64,000 bases of DNA from CAYFZO01 sp965211995 (GCA_965211995.1 OZ243040.1:1674001-1738000); one strand, 5' to 3'. Numbered from the stretch's first letter, positions 8,466-17,265 are shown. Program-made: numbers and translations. The notes: a model not told the origin generated them from the letters alone.

Positions 8466-9149
8466 ATGTACTGGGAAGACACCGCGCAAGGCACCGCGTA
8501 TCAAGTGCCCGGCGACGTCGTTGACCTGAGTTTCAAACTGCACTGCCGCAGCCTGCCGCTGGACCACGCTTACGCGCTGAGAGCGGCGCTCGAACAAGTG
8601 CTGCCGTGGCTCGCCGACGAACCGCTTGCCGCGGTGCATATAATTTGCGGTGCCGAGTCCGGCAACGGCTGGAGGCGCCCCCAAGGCGACGGCGCGGTGA
8701 TCCACCTGTCGCGGCGCGCGCGCCTGAACCTGCGCCTGCCGCAGCCGCGCCTCGAGCAGGCAATGCAACTCACGGGAAGCGCACTCGACGTGGACGGCCA
8801 TGAATGTGCGGTCGGCGAAAGCAAAGCGCGCCCGCTCAGCACGCACGCGACGCTGTTCGCCCGCCACCTGGCGCCCGCCGCGAGCGACGAGGAAACGTTT
8901 CTGGACAACGCCGCGCGGATGCTCGCGGAACTCGGCATCAGGCCGCTCAAGATGATGGGCGGGCTCAGCCGCGTGATCCGCACGCCGCGGCAAACCGTCG
9001 CGACGCGCAGCCTGATGATAGACGGCCTCAAGCCGCCGGAGTCGGTGCTGGTGCAGCAGCGCGGCCTCGGCGACCGGCGCGAACTGGGATGCGGCATTTT
9101 CCTGCCGCATAAGAGCATAAACCCGGTGCGCGAAGAGCCGGATGAATGA
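8466..9149 (+). CDS. Cas6-like RAMP-fold protein (Cmx6-type), no CRISPR nearby
   Basis: 227 residues. The C-terminal glycine-rich segment (QQRGLGDRRELGCGIFLPH) resembles the G-rich loop of Cas6 proteins, and the overall pattern (N-terminal DLSFKLHCRSLPLDHAYAL, central HAT, terminal G-rich loop before P-H) recalls the Cas6/Cmx6 family of subtype I-MYXAN. In CRISPR systems Cas6 cuts crRNA precursors. There is no CRISPR array or other cas gene in the window, and the gene is embedded among sulfur genes, so a CRISPR role is unlikely; an RNA-binding or unrelated role is inference. Family assignment is from remembered motif shape only. Confidence 0.6.
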   Translation: MYWEDTAQGTAYQVPGDVVDLSFKLHCRSLPLDHAYALRAALEQVLPWLADEPLAAVHIICGAESGNGWRRPQGDGAVIHLSRRARLNLRLPQPRLEQAMQLTGSALDVDGHECAVGESKARPLSTHATLFARHLAPAASDEETFLDNAARMLAELGIRPLKMMGGLSRVIRTPRQTVATRSLMIDGLKPPESVLVQQRGLGDRRELGCGIFLPHKSINPVREEPDE

Positions 9150-9212
9150 AAGCGGCACCCGCTTGCGTGCGCAAAAACAACTTAACCAACCTGCGCAAAG
9201 GAGAGGAAAAAC

Positions 9213-9554
9213 ATGGCTATCACCGTAAACGATAAAGAAGTCGAAATCACCGCGTCTGGATTCCTGCTCAACGCCGGCGACTGGAACAAGGAAATCGCGC
9301 AAGCGCTCGCCGTGGACGAAAACGTCGAGTTGAGCGACAAGCACTGGGACCTGATCAATTATCTGCGCGACGAGTTCTTCAACAACAACGAAAACCAGCC
9401 CAACACACGCAGCATCGTCAAGGCGATGCAGCAGAAATGGGGTGACAAAAGCGTGTCCGCGAAAACGCTGTACGAACTGTTCCCGAAAGACCCGAGCAAG
9501 CAGGCGGGGCGCATCGCGGGACTGCCCGAAAGCCGGCGCAAGGGCGGCTATTGA
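9213..9554 (+). CDS. DsrC/TusE-family protein lacking both arm cysteines (RspA-like)
   Basis: 113-residue DsrC homologue with the same opening as the true DsrC (KEVEITASGFLLNAGDWN) but a C-terminal arm reading KQAGRIAGLPESRRKGGY. Both redox cysteines are gone and the terminal Cys-Val is replaced by a basic tail. It therefore cannot carry persulfide in the DsrC manner. It matches the cysteine-less group called RspA (regulatory sulfur-related protein), proposed to be regulatory or DNA-binding. A strong ribosome site (AAAGGAGAGG) precedes ATG 9213. It is last in the module divergent from dsrA. Confidence 0.85.
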   Translation: MAITVNDKEVEITASGFLLNAGDWNKEIAQALAVDENVELSDKHWDLINYLRDEFFNNNENQPNTRSIVKAMQQKWGDKSVSAKTLYELFPKDPSKQAGRIAGLPESRRKGGY

Positions 9555-9577
9555 ACCGGTGCCCGCCCGCGACGCCG

Positions 9578-10549
9578 ATGCCCGCCGCGCCCCAACTCGA
9601 CCGCATCCGCGCGCCCGTCGCGGCGGACATGGACGCGGTTGACGCGCTGATCACCGAGCGCCTGCACTCGAATCTCGAGTTCATCGGCCAACTCGGCCGC
9701 CACCTCGTCGCAAGCGGCGGCAAACGCCTGCGCCCGTTGCTGGTGCTGCTGTCGGCAAAAGCGCACGGCTACACCGGCGACACGCATACGCTGCTCGCCG
9801 CCACCATCGAATTGATTCACACCGCGACGCTGCTGCACGATGACGTCGTTGACGACGCCGACCTGCGCCGCGGCAACAAAACGGCCAAGTCCATCTGGGG
9901 CAACGACGCAAGCGTGCTCGTCGGCGACTTCCTGTATTCGCGCGCGTTCCAGATGATCGTCAAGTCCGGCCTGCCGCGCGTCACCGGCGTGCTCGCCGAC
10001 ACGACCAACACGATCGCCGAAGGCGAAGTGCGCCAATTGCTGAATTGCCGCCGCCCCGACGTCAACGAAGACGATTACCTGCAAGTGATCCGCTGCAAAA
10101 CCGCCAAACTGTTCGAGGCCGCCGCGTGCATCGGCGCGATGGCCGCCGGCGCGCCCGCTGAAGCCGAACACGGCGCCGCGCAATTCGGTCTCAACGTCGG
10201 CTTCGCCTTTCAACTGATAGACGACGCCCTGGACTACGAAACGCGCAGCGGCACCGGCAAGCCGCAGGCGAATGACCTCGCCGAAGGCAAGCCGACGCTG
10301 CCGTTCATCTACACGCTCGAGCGGGCCTCGCCGTCCGACGCACAACTGCTCAGGGACGCGCTGCGGGGAAATGCCTGCGCCAAAGACGCGCTTGCACTCG
10401 TGCGCGCAAGCGGTGCCCTCGACTACACCCGCCGGCAAGCCGCGCGCTACACCGGCAAGGCGCACGCGGCGTTAGGCACGCTGCCCGACTCGGCGTACAA
10501 GGCCGCGCTCACCGACCTCGCCGTGTTCGCGGTCGCGCGCGACCATTGA
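9578..10549 (+). CDS. ispB: Octaprenyl-diphosphate synthase (trans-polyprenyl transferase)
   Basis: Makes the long isoprenoid side chain of ubiquinone or menaquinone. About 323 residues. First aspartate-rich motif DDVVDDADLRR and second DDALDYE are both present, with the GGKRLRP substrate-binding segment near the N-terminus. The frame stays open back to a TTG overlapping the previous stop (9551); ATG 9578 is preferred. No ribosome site is obvious, so translation may be coupled to the upstream gene. Confidence 0.92.
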   Translation: MPAAPQLDRIRAPVAADMDAVDALITERLHSNLEFIGQLGRHLVASGGKRLRPLLVLLSAKAHGYTGDTHTLLAATIELIHTATLLHDDVVDDADLRRGNKTAKSIWGNDASVLVGDFLYSRAFQMIVKSGLPRVTGVLADTTNTIAEGEVRQLLNCRRPDVNEDDYLQVIRCKTAKLFEAAACIGAMAAGAPAEAEHGAAQFGLNVGFAFQLIDDALDYETRSGTGKPQANDLAEGKPTLPFIYTLERASPSDAQLLRDALRGNACAKDALALVRASGALDYTRRQAARYTGKAHAALGTLPDSAYKAALTDLAVFAVARDH

Positions 10550-10591
10550 GGAGGACGTGCCAATTTTATGAACGACTGACGGACGGCACTG

Positions 10592-10597
10592 TATAAT
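10592..10597 (+). promoter_or_regulatory. -10 element of the tRNA-Pro promoter
   Basis: A perfect TATAAT sits 18 bases upstream of the tRNA. The -35 region is weak. The position fits a start just before the mature tRNA. Confidence 0.5.
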
Positions 10598-10614
10598 TGC
10601 ACCCTGACCACATT

Positions 10615-10691
10615 CGGAGTGTAGCTCAGCTTGGTAGAGCACTGCCTTCGGGAGGCAGGGGCCGGAGGTTCGAATCCTCTCACTCCGACCA
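10615..10691 (+). tRNA. tRNA-Pro (anticodon CGG)
   Basis: 77 bases including the encoded CCA. The acceptor stem pairs CGGAGTG with CACTCCG; the D arm TAGCTCAGCTTGGTAGAGC, the anticodon arm CTGCC-TTCGGGA-GGCAG and the T arm GGAGG-TTCGAAT-CCTCT are all intact. Loop bases 34-36 read CGG, decoding CCG proline codons. A low-GC restriction-modification cassette begins about 190 bases downstream, but I found no second copy of the tRNA 3' end that would mark an attachment site. Confidence 0.97.
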
Positions 10692-10877
10692 ATAACTCCA
10701 CCAGAGTAAACCGGCCCTCCGCCACCTTAGTTAACAGGGGCGTAGCACTTCAACCCATCTTATCCGGGATACGCAGCCTATTTTCCAGAAATATGTGCGG
10801 GGATTTTGTGACGATACGAAAGTAGTACCAATCAATCTACAAACGGATTTACGTTACTATAAAATTTACAGCCTTTT

Positions 10878-11642
10878 CTAAAAAGGAGACAATATTTCTT
10901 TCAGGTTTTCAATAGCTTTCTGGAGTAAACATTGATCTAGTCCCTTAAAATGGTCAGGTTCATGTATAGGTCGATTTACCCTACGCTCGCCTTGAAGAAG
11001 GGTGATTATATTTAAATTTACAGAAGGAAAGTGCGATTCTAAAGTGCGTGTGCTTTTGCTCCCAATTACTATGTCCCGATCTAGATTTGAATAATCCCCA
11101 CCGAGCTGACTTTCCAGTTGCATAAGAACACAGCGCAAATCGGGGTACTTAGTTTTTAACAACATGAAATCAACCAAAATTCTCTTGATCATTGCATTCT
11201 CCGTATAAGACTTACATTCAATTGCCATAGCAAGTTCATTATCAACCATCACATGAACATCCACTTTGCATTTGTAAACAAAATCCTGGATGTTGGTCTG
11301 TATATGTTGTCTTACCGCTTCGGGCAATCGCTCTAGATGGCCTCGTGCGATAGGAACGGAAATTTTCTCTTGGCTGATAACAAGTCTATTTTCATCCTTA
11401 CCCAACTCTCTCCACGCTATAACCACCATATGTTTAGCTATAGATTCAACCAGCCACCCTTTGCTTGCTCTTATAATCCCAGCAGGCTGGCGACTATGCC
11501 GTTCATCATTGGCCTCTATTTCAATATTGCGCATATACAAATTATAAGCTTCAACTAGATCCTCAACAGTGACCCGGTCTCTCTCTAATAAACTATGAAA
11601 TCGAATCAACTCCTCTGAGAAAAAGCCAAAATTAAGAGGCAT
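10878..11642 (-). CDS. Putative type II restriction endonuclease
   Basis: 254 residues. A PD-(D/E)XK-like core is visible as KCKVDVHVMVDNELAMAIEC followed by KSY (residues about 125-147), with the Asp and the Glu-x-Lys spaced as in many restriction enzymes. The gene lies 16 bases downstream of a DNA methyltransferase gene, read in the same direction, and both have lower GC than the flanks, the signature of an acquired restriction-modification pair. Specificity cannot be read. No strong ribosome site is seen at ATG 11642. Confidence 0.7.
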   Translation of the reverse strand: MPLNFGFFSEELIRFHSLLERDRVTVEDLVEAYNLYMRNIEIEANDERHSRQPAGIIRASKGWLVESIAKHMVVIAWRELGKDENRLVISQEKISVPIARGHLERLPEAVRQHIQTNIQDFVYKCKVDVHVMVDNELAMAIECKSYTENAMIKRILVDFMLLKTKYPDLRCVLMQLESQLGGDYSNLDRDIVIGSKSTRTLESHFPSVNLNIITLLQGERRVNRPIHEPDHFKGLDQCLLQKAIENLKEILSPF

Positions 11643-11658
11643 CGGTGTTACCGCAAAT

Positions 11659-12861
11659 TTATAAGTCTAAAATCTCAGAAAGCCGCTTCTCGGATGCAGC
11701 ACAATATTCTTTTGCAACATCTATGCCCAGATAACGGCGCCCTGTTTTTTTAGCCACCGCGCAGGTGGTTCCCACGCCGTTGAACGGGTCCAGCACAATG
11801 TCGTTCTTGAAACTGAACAGCGTCAAGACCCGGTGCGCCAACTCCTCCGGAAACATCGCGGGGTGGCCGTATTTGGTCATGTTTCTTTCCGGCGCTATGG
11901 ACCATTTTGCATAAACCCATTTTTTGAAATCATCGCCTGAGATATCGGCATTCGCTTTTTCGCCGGTTTTCTTAAGTGAGCCCTTGCAAAAAACTTCAAG
12001 AAATTCCCAACTGTATTTCATATACGGATTGGAAGGACTTTTCCAACTTCCCCAAGCCGTGTATTTGCAATTGTAATTATTTTTCTCCCATAAAATCTCG
12101 CTTTTCCATATCAGTTTTTTCTCGTTGGCCAAATAATTGCTGATGATGTGATGCGAGGGAATATAATCGGAATACAGCGGCTGAATATTGATTATCAGCC
12201 GCCCGCCATAGACCAAAACCCGTATGCACTCGTCCAATACTGAAAAAAGTTTATCAAAATAAGCGCCCCAATCGGCGGCATCATTCTTAACGGTTGCATA
12301 GTCCAACCCAAAGTTATAAGGGGGGGATGTAAATACCAGATCAACGCAATTATCAGGAAGATTTTTGAGAAACCTTTCGCTATCTTCGCAGATAATTTTA
12401 TTTTCATATTCGGAGGGGTATGGATTCCCTGCCTCCTGATAATCGCCGTCCGCGGCATAGAAGTATTTCCCTCTCGCTTTTTCTTTATCTTTTCTGCCCG
12501 CCACTTTTCTCTCCGCGTTATACCCTGCATATACACGGCGCTTCCCGCGCAACCCATAACTTCTGACACTTTCTATCGCGTTCAAAATGCTATCCACCAA
12601 CAACTCATCTGAATCTTCCTCGACGAGAGTCCGCAGATATTCCTGCAAGGCGGTTACATCTACGGAATGTACATAAAGCACGGGGCGAGGCCCGCCGCCA
12701 TCCTCTTTTTGCTCCAATCTCAGATCCCAATGCTTCTTGCTTGAAACATTTATCTTCGTTGCAATTCGCCCGACCGCTTCCGCATTCTCAATTCCAGGCA
12801 ACGGAATCTCCCTGTAGGAAATCCCGCCATTGGAAGAAAAACTTCTAGCCGCCTTTTGCAT
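11659..12861 (-). CDS. DNA methyltransferase (beta class, N4/N6 amino)
   Basis: About 400 residues. The catalytic motif TSPPYNFGLDY comes first (residue about 195) and the AdoMet motif VLDPFNGVGTTCAVAKKTGR comes near the C-terminus, the order of beta-class amino methyltransferases. SPPY is common in N4-cytosine enzymes, but DNA-adenine activity cannot be excluded. The first 150 residues carry no motif I recognise and may hold target recognition. ATG 12861 is chosen because GGAAG precedes it; an upstream TTG frame start is weaker. It is the protecting partner of the endonuclease at 10878. Confidence 0.88.
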   Translation of the reverse strand: MQKAARSFSSNGGISYREIPLPGIENAEAVGRIATKINVSSKKHWDLRLEQKEDGGGPRPVLYVHSVDVTALQEYLRTLVEEDSDELLVDSILNAIESVRSYGLRGKRRVYAGYNAERKVAGRKDKEKARGKYFYAADGDYQEAGNPYPSEYENKIICEDSERFLKNLPDNCVDLVFTSPPYNFGLDYATVKNDAADWGAYFDKLFSVLDECIRVLVYGGRLIINIQPLYSDYIPSHHIISNYLANEKKLIWKSEILWEKNNYNCKYTAWGSWKSPSNPYMKYSWEFLEVFCKGSLKKTGEKANADISGDDFKKWVYAKWSIAPERNMTKYGHPAMFPEELAHRVLTLFSFKNDIVLDPFNGVGTTCAVAKKTGRRYLGIDVAKEYCAASEKRLSEILDL

Positions 12862-13204
12862 TGAAACTTCCGGTGGAATCAATATTCCACAACACAATAA
12901 TATCTAACCATCGCATTAGCGGTGCCATGAAATAATCCATGCCTTGGCACAGGAGATTTTCGACAAGCGGCGGTGTTCGGAGAATAAACGGCAACCGCAC
13001 AATCCACACACCGGTGCACGGCGATCGAATGACACTGTTTAGAGAACTGCAATGCACACGGTTATTCTACACGCCGCCTCCGACTTTTCCCCACAATCCG
13101 GCGAGAGGTCTGCTTTCTATTGCCAAAACCCAAATCCATCTTCTCGGCCAGGAATATATTTACCCGTTTACAATGACTCCAAAATCAATTCCATATTCCC
13201 AACC
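12862..13204. other. Intergenic region upstream of gmk, nothing clear
   Basis: About 340 bases separate the methyltransferase start from gmk. Open frames here have no protein-like character. The right edge of the low-GC cassette probably falls within this stretch, but I see no repeat that marks it. Confidence 0.4.
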
Positions 13205-13837
13205 ATGACCCTCGGCAAACTGTTCATCGTCGCGGCGCCCTCCGGCGCGGGCAAGACCTCGCTGCTGAAAAAAGCGCTCGCTGAACTCGAGCGCACGAGT
13301 ACGTCGGTGTCGCACACGACGCGCCCGCCGCGCGCGGGCGAGGAACACGGCAGCGACTACCACTTCGTCCGGCCCGAAAAGTTCAAGCAGATGCTCGAAC
13401 GCGGCGACTTTCTCGAACACGCCAAAGTGTTCGGCCACCATTACGGCACGTCGCGCATCGAAGTCGAGAAAAACCGCGCGCGCGGCGAAAGCGTGGTGCT
13501 TGAGATTGACTGCCAGGGCGCGCAGCAGGTCAGGCGCGCCGTGCCCGGCACGTTCTCGGTCTTCATTCTGCCGCCTTCGATGGCGGCGTTGCGCGAGCGT
13601 CTCGAGAAGCGCGACCAGGATTCGCCCGCAACCATTGCGCACCGCCTCGCCGTGGCGCACGAGGAGATCCGCCGCCACGGCGAGTTCGACGCGGTGATCG
13701 TCAACAGCGATTTCGAGACGGCGTGCGCCGAACTCAAGCGCCTGCTGTCGGGGCTGCCGCCCGACCCGTCGCAACGGGCGCTGGCCGGGCCAACCCTGCG
13801 CGCGCTGCTCGCGGCGGCGGCAAACTCCACCCGTTGA
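13205..13837 (+). CDS. gmk: Guanylate kinase
   Basis: Phosphorylates GMP to GDP. 210 residues, starting MTLGKLFIVAAPSG with the P-loop APSGAGKTS. The GMP-binding segment is seen in SVSHTTRPPRAGEEHG and DYHFV, and the lid in RLEKRDQDS. It precedes rpoZ and spoT, the common gmk-rpoZ-spoT order. The frame is open further upstream, but the family N-terminus fixes ATG 13205. Confidence 0.96.
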   Translation: MTLGKLFIVAAPSGAGKTSLLKKALAELERTSTSVSHTTRPPRAGEEHGSDYHFVRPEKFKQMLERGDFLEHAKVFGHHYGTSRIEVEKNRARGESVVLEIDCQGAQQVRRAVPGTFSVFILPPSMAALRERLEKRDQDSPATIAHRLAVAHEEIRRHGEFDAVIVNSDFETACAELKRLLSGLPPDPSQRALAGPTLRALLAAAANSTR

Positions 13838-13862
13838 ACCTCGGGCGGGCAAAGTTTAGAAT
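13834..13862 (+). promoter_or_regulatory. Sigma70-type promoter for rpoZ-spoT
   Basis: TTGAAC (13834-13839) and TAGAAT (13857-13862) are separated by exactly 17 bases, overlapping the gmk stop codon. Transcription would begin about 13869, some 95 bases before rpoZ. Confidence 0.55.
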
Positions 13863-13963
13863 AGCCCCCCGCTGAATACTCTCAACGGCAGACACAGCAG
13901 CCGAAACCCGCAAAGCGGGCTTCGGGCGGCGGGGATAACGCAACGCACGGCGCCGGAGGAAGC

Positions 13964-14587
13964 ATGGCCAGAATCACCATTGAAGACTGCCTGGAAAAGA
14001 TTGACAACCATTTCAAACTGGTGCTGATCGCAAGCCACCGGGCGCAACAACTGCAAGCGGGCGTCGCCCCCAAGATCGAGGCCGGCAATGAAAAGCCCAC
14101 CATCATCGCGTTGCGCGAAATCGCGGAAAACCTGGTCGACGAAGACATTCTCAACGAACCGCTGGTGAAAGATCCCAATGCGGAAGAGGAGTTGGCGGAA
14201 TTGATCGCGCACGGCTTGATGAATCATGCAACCCCAAGCGACTTTAACAACATGTCGGAAGACCTCGAAGAGGAAGAAAGCATGGACACGCTCGAAACCG
14301 GCCCCAAAACGATGGAGGAGATGGAAAAGATAGCGGACCTCAATCTCGACCATCTCAAAGTCGGCGACGACGCGCCTAGCGAAGAAGACAAGGCGCTCGC
14401 CAACAAGCTCAGCGAAAGCGAAATTACCATCGGCGAAAAGTTGCTCAGCGAAGCCGGGGAAATGGCCGGCAATACCAACGAGGGAGTCGCCGCGAGCGAG
14501 ACCGTCCAAGCTCAGCCGGAGGCTGAGTCCGGGACCCCATCCGAGGAAGAAACCGAGGGCGGGGCCGCCGAAAAAAAACCCGCGTGA
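13964..14587 (+). CDS. rpoZ: RNA polymerase omega subunit with a long acidic C-terminal extension
   Basis: The first 85 residues are a normal omega subunit: MARITIEDCLEKIDNHFKLV, RAQQLQAG, then KPTIIALREIAENLV. Omega normally ends near residue 70-90, but here the frame continues without a stop to 207 residues. The extra ~120 residues are strongly acidic, Glu/Ser/Ala-rich (EDLEEEESMDTLETG, PEAESGTPSEEETEGG), with two Met-Glu-rich stretches that could be helical. The extension keeps coding character and ends in KKPA. The GGAGGAAG ribosome site before ATG 13964 is strong. Upstream of spoT as usual. Confidence 0.93.
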   Translation: MARITIEDCLEKIDNHFKLVLIASHRAQQLQAGVAPKIEAGNEKPTIIALREIAENLVDEDILNEPLVKDPNAEEELAELIAHGLMNHATPSDFNNMSEDLEEEESMDTLETGPKTMEEMEKIADLNLDHLKVGDDAPSEEDKALANKLSESEITIGEKLLSEAGEMAGNTNEGVAASETVQAQPEAESGTPSEEETEGGAAEKKPA

Positions 14588-14625
14588 GCATCGCCGCTCC
14601 GCAATAACCTCACCCCTGCAAGGCG

Positions 14626-16863
14626 ATGCGCTCCCGCACTGCAGCCCCTTCCGGCGTTTCGCCGCCCGCGAACAGGAGCACCGACAAATGGGTGCCGTGG
14701 AAACGCGCACCCGCCGATGAAAGCGGCGCCACACCCGTTGCCGGACTCGACGCCGATCTGCTCAAAAACCTCGAAGCCTCCCTTGAGACCTATCTGCCGC
14801 GCGAGGAAATAGAGCGCATCCGCAAGGCTTATCTGTTCAGCGCCAATGCGCACACCGGACAGAAGCGGATGTCGGGGGAGCCTTACATCTCGCATCCGGT
14901 GCAGGTCGCGCGCACCATGGCGGAGTTGCACCTCGACACGACCACCATCACCGCCGGCATCCTGCACGACGTGCTCGAAGACACGCACGTCACCAAAAAC
15001 CAACTCGCCCGGGAGTTCGGCAAGGAAGTCTCGGAAATCGTGGACGGGGTGAGCAAGTTGGACCACCTCCAGGTCGAAAGCCGCGAAGCCAAGCAGGCCG
15101 CGAATTTCCAGAAGATGATTCTCGCGATGTCGGAGGACCTGCGCGTAATCCTGGTCAAATTGACCGACCGTTTGCACAATATGCGCACGCTGCACCACCT
15201 GCCGCGGCCCAAGCAAAAATTGATCGCGCAAGAAACGCTCGAGATCTACGCGCCGATCGCGCAGCGTCTCGGCATGGACAAAGTTCGCCGTGAACTCGAA
15301 GAACTCGGGTTCGGAGCGCTCCATCCGGCACGCTGCCGGGTGCTGTCCCAAGCCGTCGAAAAAAGCGGCGGACGCTACCAAAAACTGATGCTCCACATCC
15401 GCAACGGCATCTGCACGCATCTCGAAGCCGCCGGTATCGCCCACGAAATTTTCAGCCGGCGCAAGAACGTGTACAGCATCTACAGAAAAATGCGTCAAAA
15501 GAACCTGCCGTTCTCCGAGGTGTTCGACGTGTTCGCGCTGCGCCTGATAGTCGATCGGGTGGACGACTGCTACCGCACGCTGGGCCTGATCCACAATCTC
15601 TACAAACCGGTGCCGGGACGCTTCAAGGACTACATCGCGATCCCCAAGACGAACGGATACCAGTCGCTGCATACGGTGCTGTTCGGCCCGCAAGGCATCC
15701 GGATAGAAATCCAGATCCGCACGCGCGAGATGGACCACGTCGCCGAGCAGGGCGTCGCCGCGCACACGCTGTACAAAGCCGGCGACAAGAACGGCGCCAC
15801 GCTGGAACACACCCGCGCACGCGAATGGACGCGGCACCTGATGGAGTTGCGCAAGCACGTCGGCAATTCGGCGGACTTTCTCGAAAACGTCAAAATAGAC
15901 CTGTTCCAGGACGAGGTGTACGTCTTCACGCCGCAGGGCGAGATCATGAACCTGCCACGCGGCGCGACCGCGCTCGACTTCGCGTTCGCGGTGCACACCG
16001 ACCTCGGCCTGGCGTGCGCGAAAGCACTGGTGGACAAGCGCCTCAGCGCGCTCAGCGCCGAACTCGAGAACGGCCAAACCGTCGAGATCATCACCGACAA
16101 GCACGCGCGCCCGACGCCGCTGTGGCTCGGCTTCGCGGTCACCGCAAAAGCGCGCGCCGCGATCCGCAACCACCTTAAGAACACCAGCGAAAAAGCCGCG
16201 GTCAAACTCGGCAAGCGCCTGCTGCGCAATGCCCTTGAGAATTACGGCAGCGACCTCGGAAAGATCGGCGCGCAGCAATGGACGGCGCTGCTGCAACAAC
16301 TCAAACTCAAGCAGCAGGAGGCGCTGTTCAAGGAGATTGGCCTCGGCAATCAAATGTCGCCGCTGATCGTGCGGCGCCTGCTCGACCCGGGTGGCGCGGG
16401 CGCCGCGACCGCCGACAAGCCGCTCGCGATCACCGGCACCGAAGGCGTGATCGTCACGTACGCCAAATGCTGCCACCCAATCCCGGGCGACGCGATCATC
16501 GGCCTGCTGAACCCGGGCAAGGGCCTGGTGGTGCACCGCGACTCGTGCCATAACGTCGCGGGACGCGCCGACAACAACGACCAAGGCATACTGCTGCAAT
16601 GGGCGGAGAAGGAGGCGGCGGACGCCGAATACTCGGCGGCGATCCGCACGGTCACCCAGCACCGCCGCGGGATGCTCGCCGTGATCGCCGACAAGATCGC
16701 GCAGACGGGTTCGAACATCGAGAACATCTCGATCGAGGAACGCCCCGGCGCGATGGCGCTGCTGACTTTCACGCTCAGCGTCAAAAACCGCGACCACCTC
16801 GCGGACATCATGCGCAAGATCCGCGGCGTCTCAAAAGACATCCGCGTATCGCGGGCCAAATAA
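14626..16863 (+). CDS. spoT: Bifunctional (p)ppGpp synthetase/hydrolase
   Basis: Makes and degrades (p)ppGpp. 745 residues in the usual domain order: HD hydrolase (HDVLEDTHVTK near residue 115), synthetase (DVFALRLIVDRVDDCYRTLG to GYQSLHTVLFG), TGS domain (VYVFTPQGEIMNLPRGATAL), CCHP zinc-finger region (YAKCCHPIPGD) and C-terminal ACT domain. The synthetase motif reads GRFKDYIA, the RxKD form of bifunctional enzymes rather than the ExDD of RelA. The first ~40 residues are low-complexity and the exact start is uncertain. Confidence 0.95.
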   Translation: MRSRTAAPSGVSPPANRSTDKWVPWKRAPADESGATPVAGLDADLLKNLEASLETYLPREEIERIRKAYLFSANAHTGQKRMSGEPYISHPVQVARTMAELHLDTTTITAGILHDVLEDTHVTKNQLAREFGKEVSEIVDGVSKLDHLQVESREAKQAANFQKMILAMSEDLRVILVKLTDRLHNMRTLHHLPRPKQKLIAQETLEIYAPIAQRLGMDKVRRELEELGFGALHPARCRVLSQAVEKSGGRYQKLMLHIRNGICTHLEAAGIAHEIFSRRKNVYSIYRKMRQKNLPFSEVFDVFALRLIVDRVDDCYRTLGLIHNLYKPVPGRFKDYIAIPKTNGYQSLHTVLFGPQGIRIEIQIRTREMDHVAEQGVAAHTLYKAGDKNGATLEHTRAREWTRHLMELRKHVGNSADFLENVKIDLFQDEVYVFTPQGEIMNLPRGATALDFAFAVHTDLGLACAKALVDKRLSALSAELENGQTVEIITDKHARPTPLWLGFAVTAKARAAIRNHLKNTSEKAAVKLGKRLLRNALENYGSDLGKIGAQQWTALLQQLKLKQQEALFKEIGLGNQMSPLIVRRLLDPGGAGAATADKPLAITGTEGVIVTYAKCCHPIPGDAIIGLLNPGKGLVVHRDSCHNVAGRADNNDQGILLQWAEKEAADAEYSAAIRTVTQHRRGMLAVIADKIAQTGSNIENISIEERPGAMALLTFTLSVKNRDHLADIMRKIRGVSKDIRVSRAK

Positions 16864-16872
16864 GGAGGCATC

Positions 16873-17265
16873 ATGAACAAACGCAGCATCAACACCGGTC
16901 AAGCACCGCGGGCGATCGGCACCTACTCGCAGGCGGTCGCCGTCGGCGGCACCGTCTATCTGTCCGGGCAGATCCCGCTCGTGCCGGAAACGATGGAACT
17001 CGTCGGCGGCACCGTCGAGGCGCAGATCCGCAGGGTGTTCGACAACCTGAGCGCAGTCGCCGCGGCGGCGGGCGGCAGCCTCGCCGACGTCGTCAAACTG
17101 AACGTCTTTCTGACCGACCTCGCGAACTTCCCGGCCGTCAACGAGGTGATGGCCGACTACTTCAAACAACCCTACCCGGCGCGCGCCGCGATCGGCGTTG
17201 CCGCGCTGCCCAAAGGCGCGCAAGTCGAAATGGACGCAATCATGGCGCTCGGAGAAAGCACCTAG
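16873..17265 (+). CDS. ridA: RidA-family enamine/imine deaminase
   Basis: Hydrolyses reactive enamine/imine intermediates formed by PLP enzymes. 130 residues with family signatures GTYSQAV, LSGQIPL, PARAAIGVAALPKGAQVEMD, including the catalytic arginine (PAR) and the glutamate (VEMD). AAGGAGG precedes ATG 16873. It begins nine bases after spoT, the common spoT-ridA-recG order. Confidence 0.95.
   Translation: MNKRSINTGQAPRAIGTYSQAVAVGGTVYLSGQIPLVPETMELVGGTVEAQIRRVFDNLSAVAAAAGGSLADVVKLNVFLTDLANFPAVNEVMADYFKQPYPARAAIGVAALPKGAQVEMDAIMALGEST

Noticed and set aside
8466..9149. Evidence of a CRISPR-Cas system
   Set aside because: Only a Cas6-like gene; no array of short regularly spaced repeats and no other cas gene in the window.
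10615..13204. tRNA-Pro as attachment site of an integrative element
   Set aside because: No direct repeat of the tRNA 3' end and no integrase was found near the low-GC cassette.
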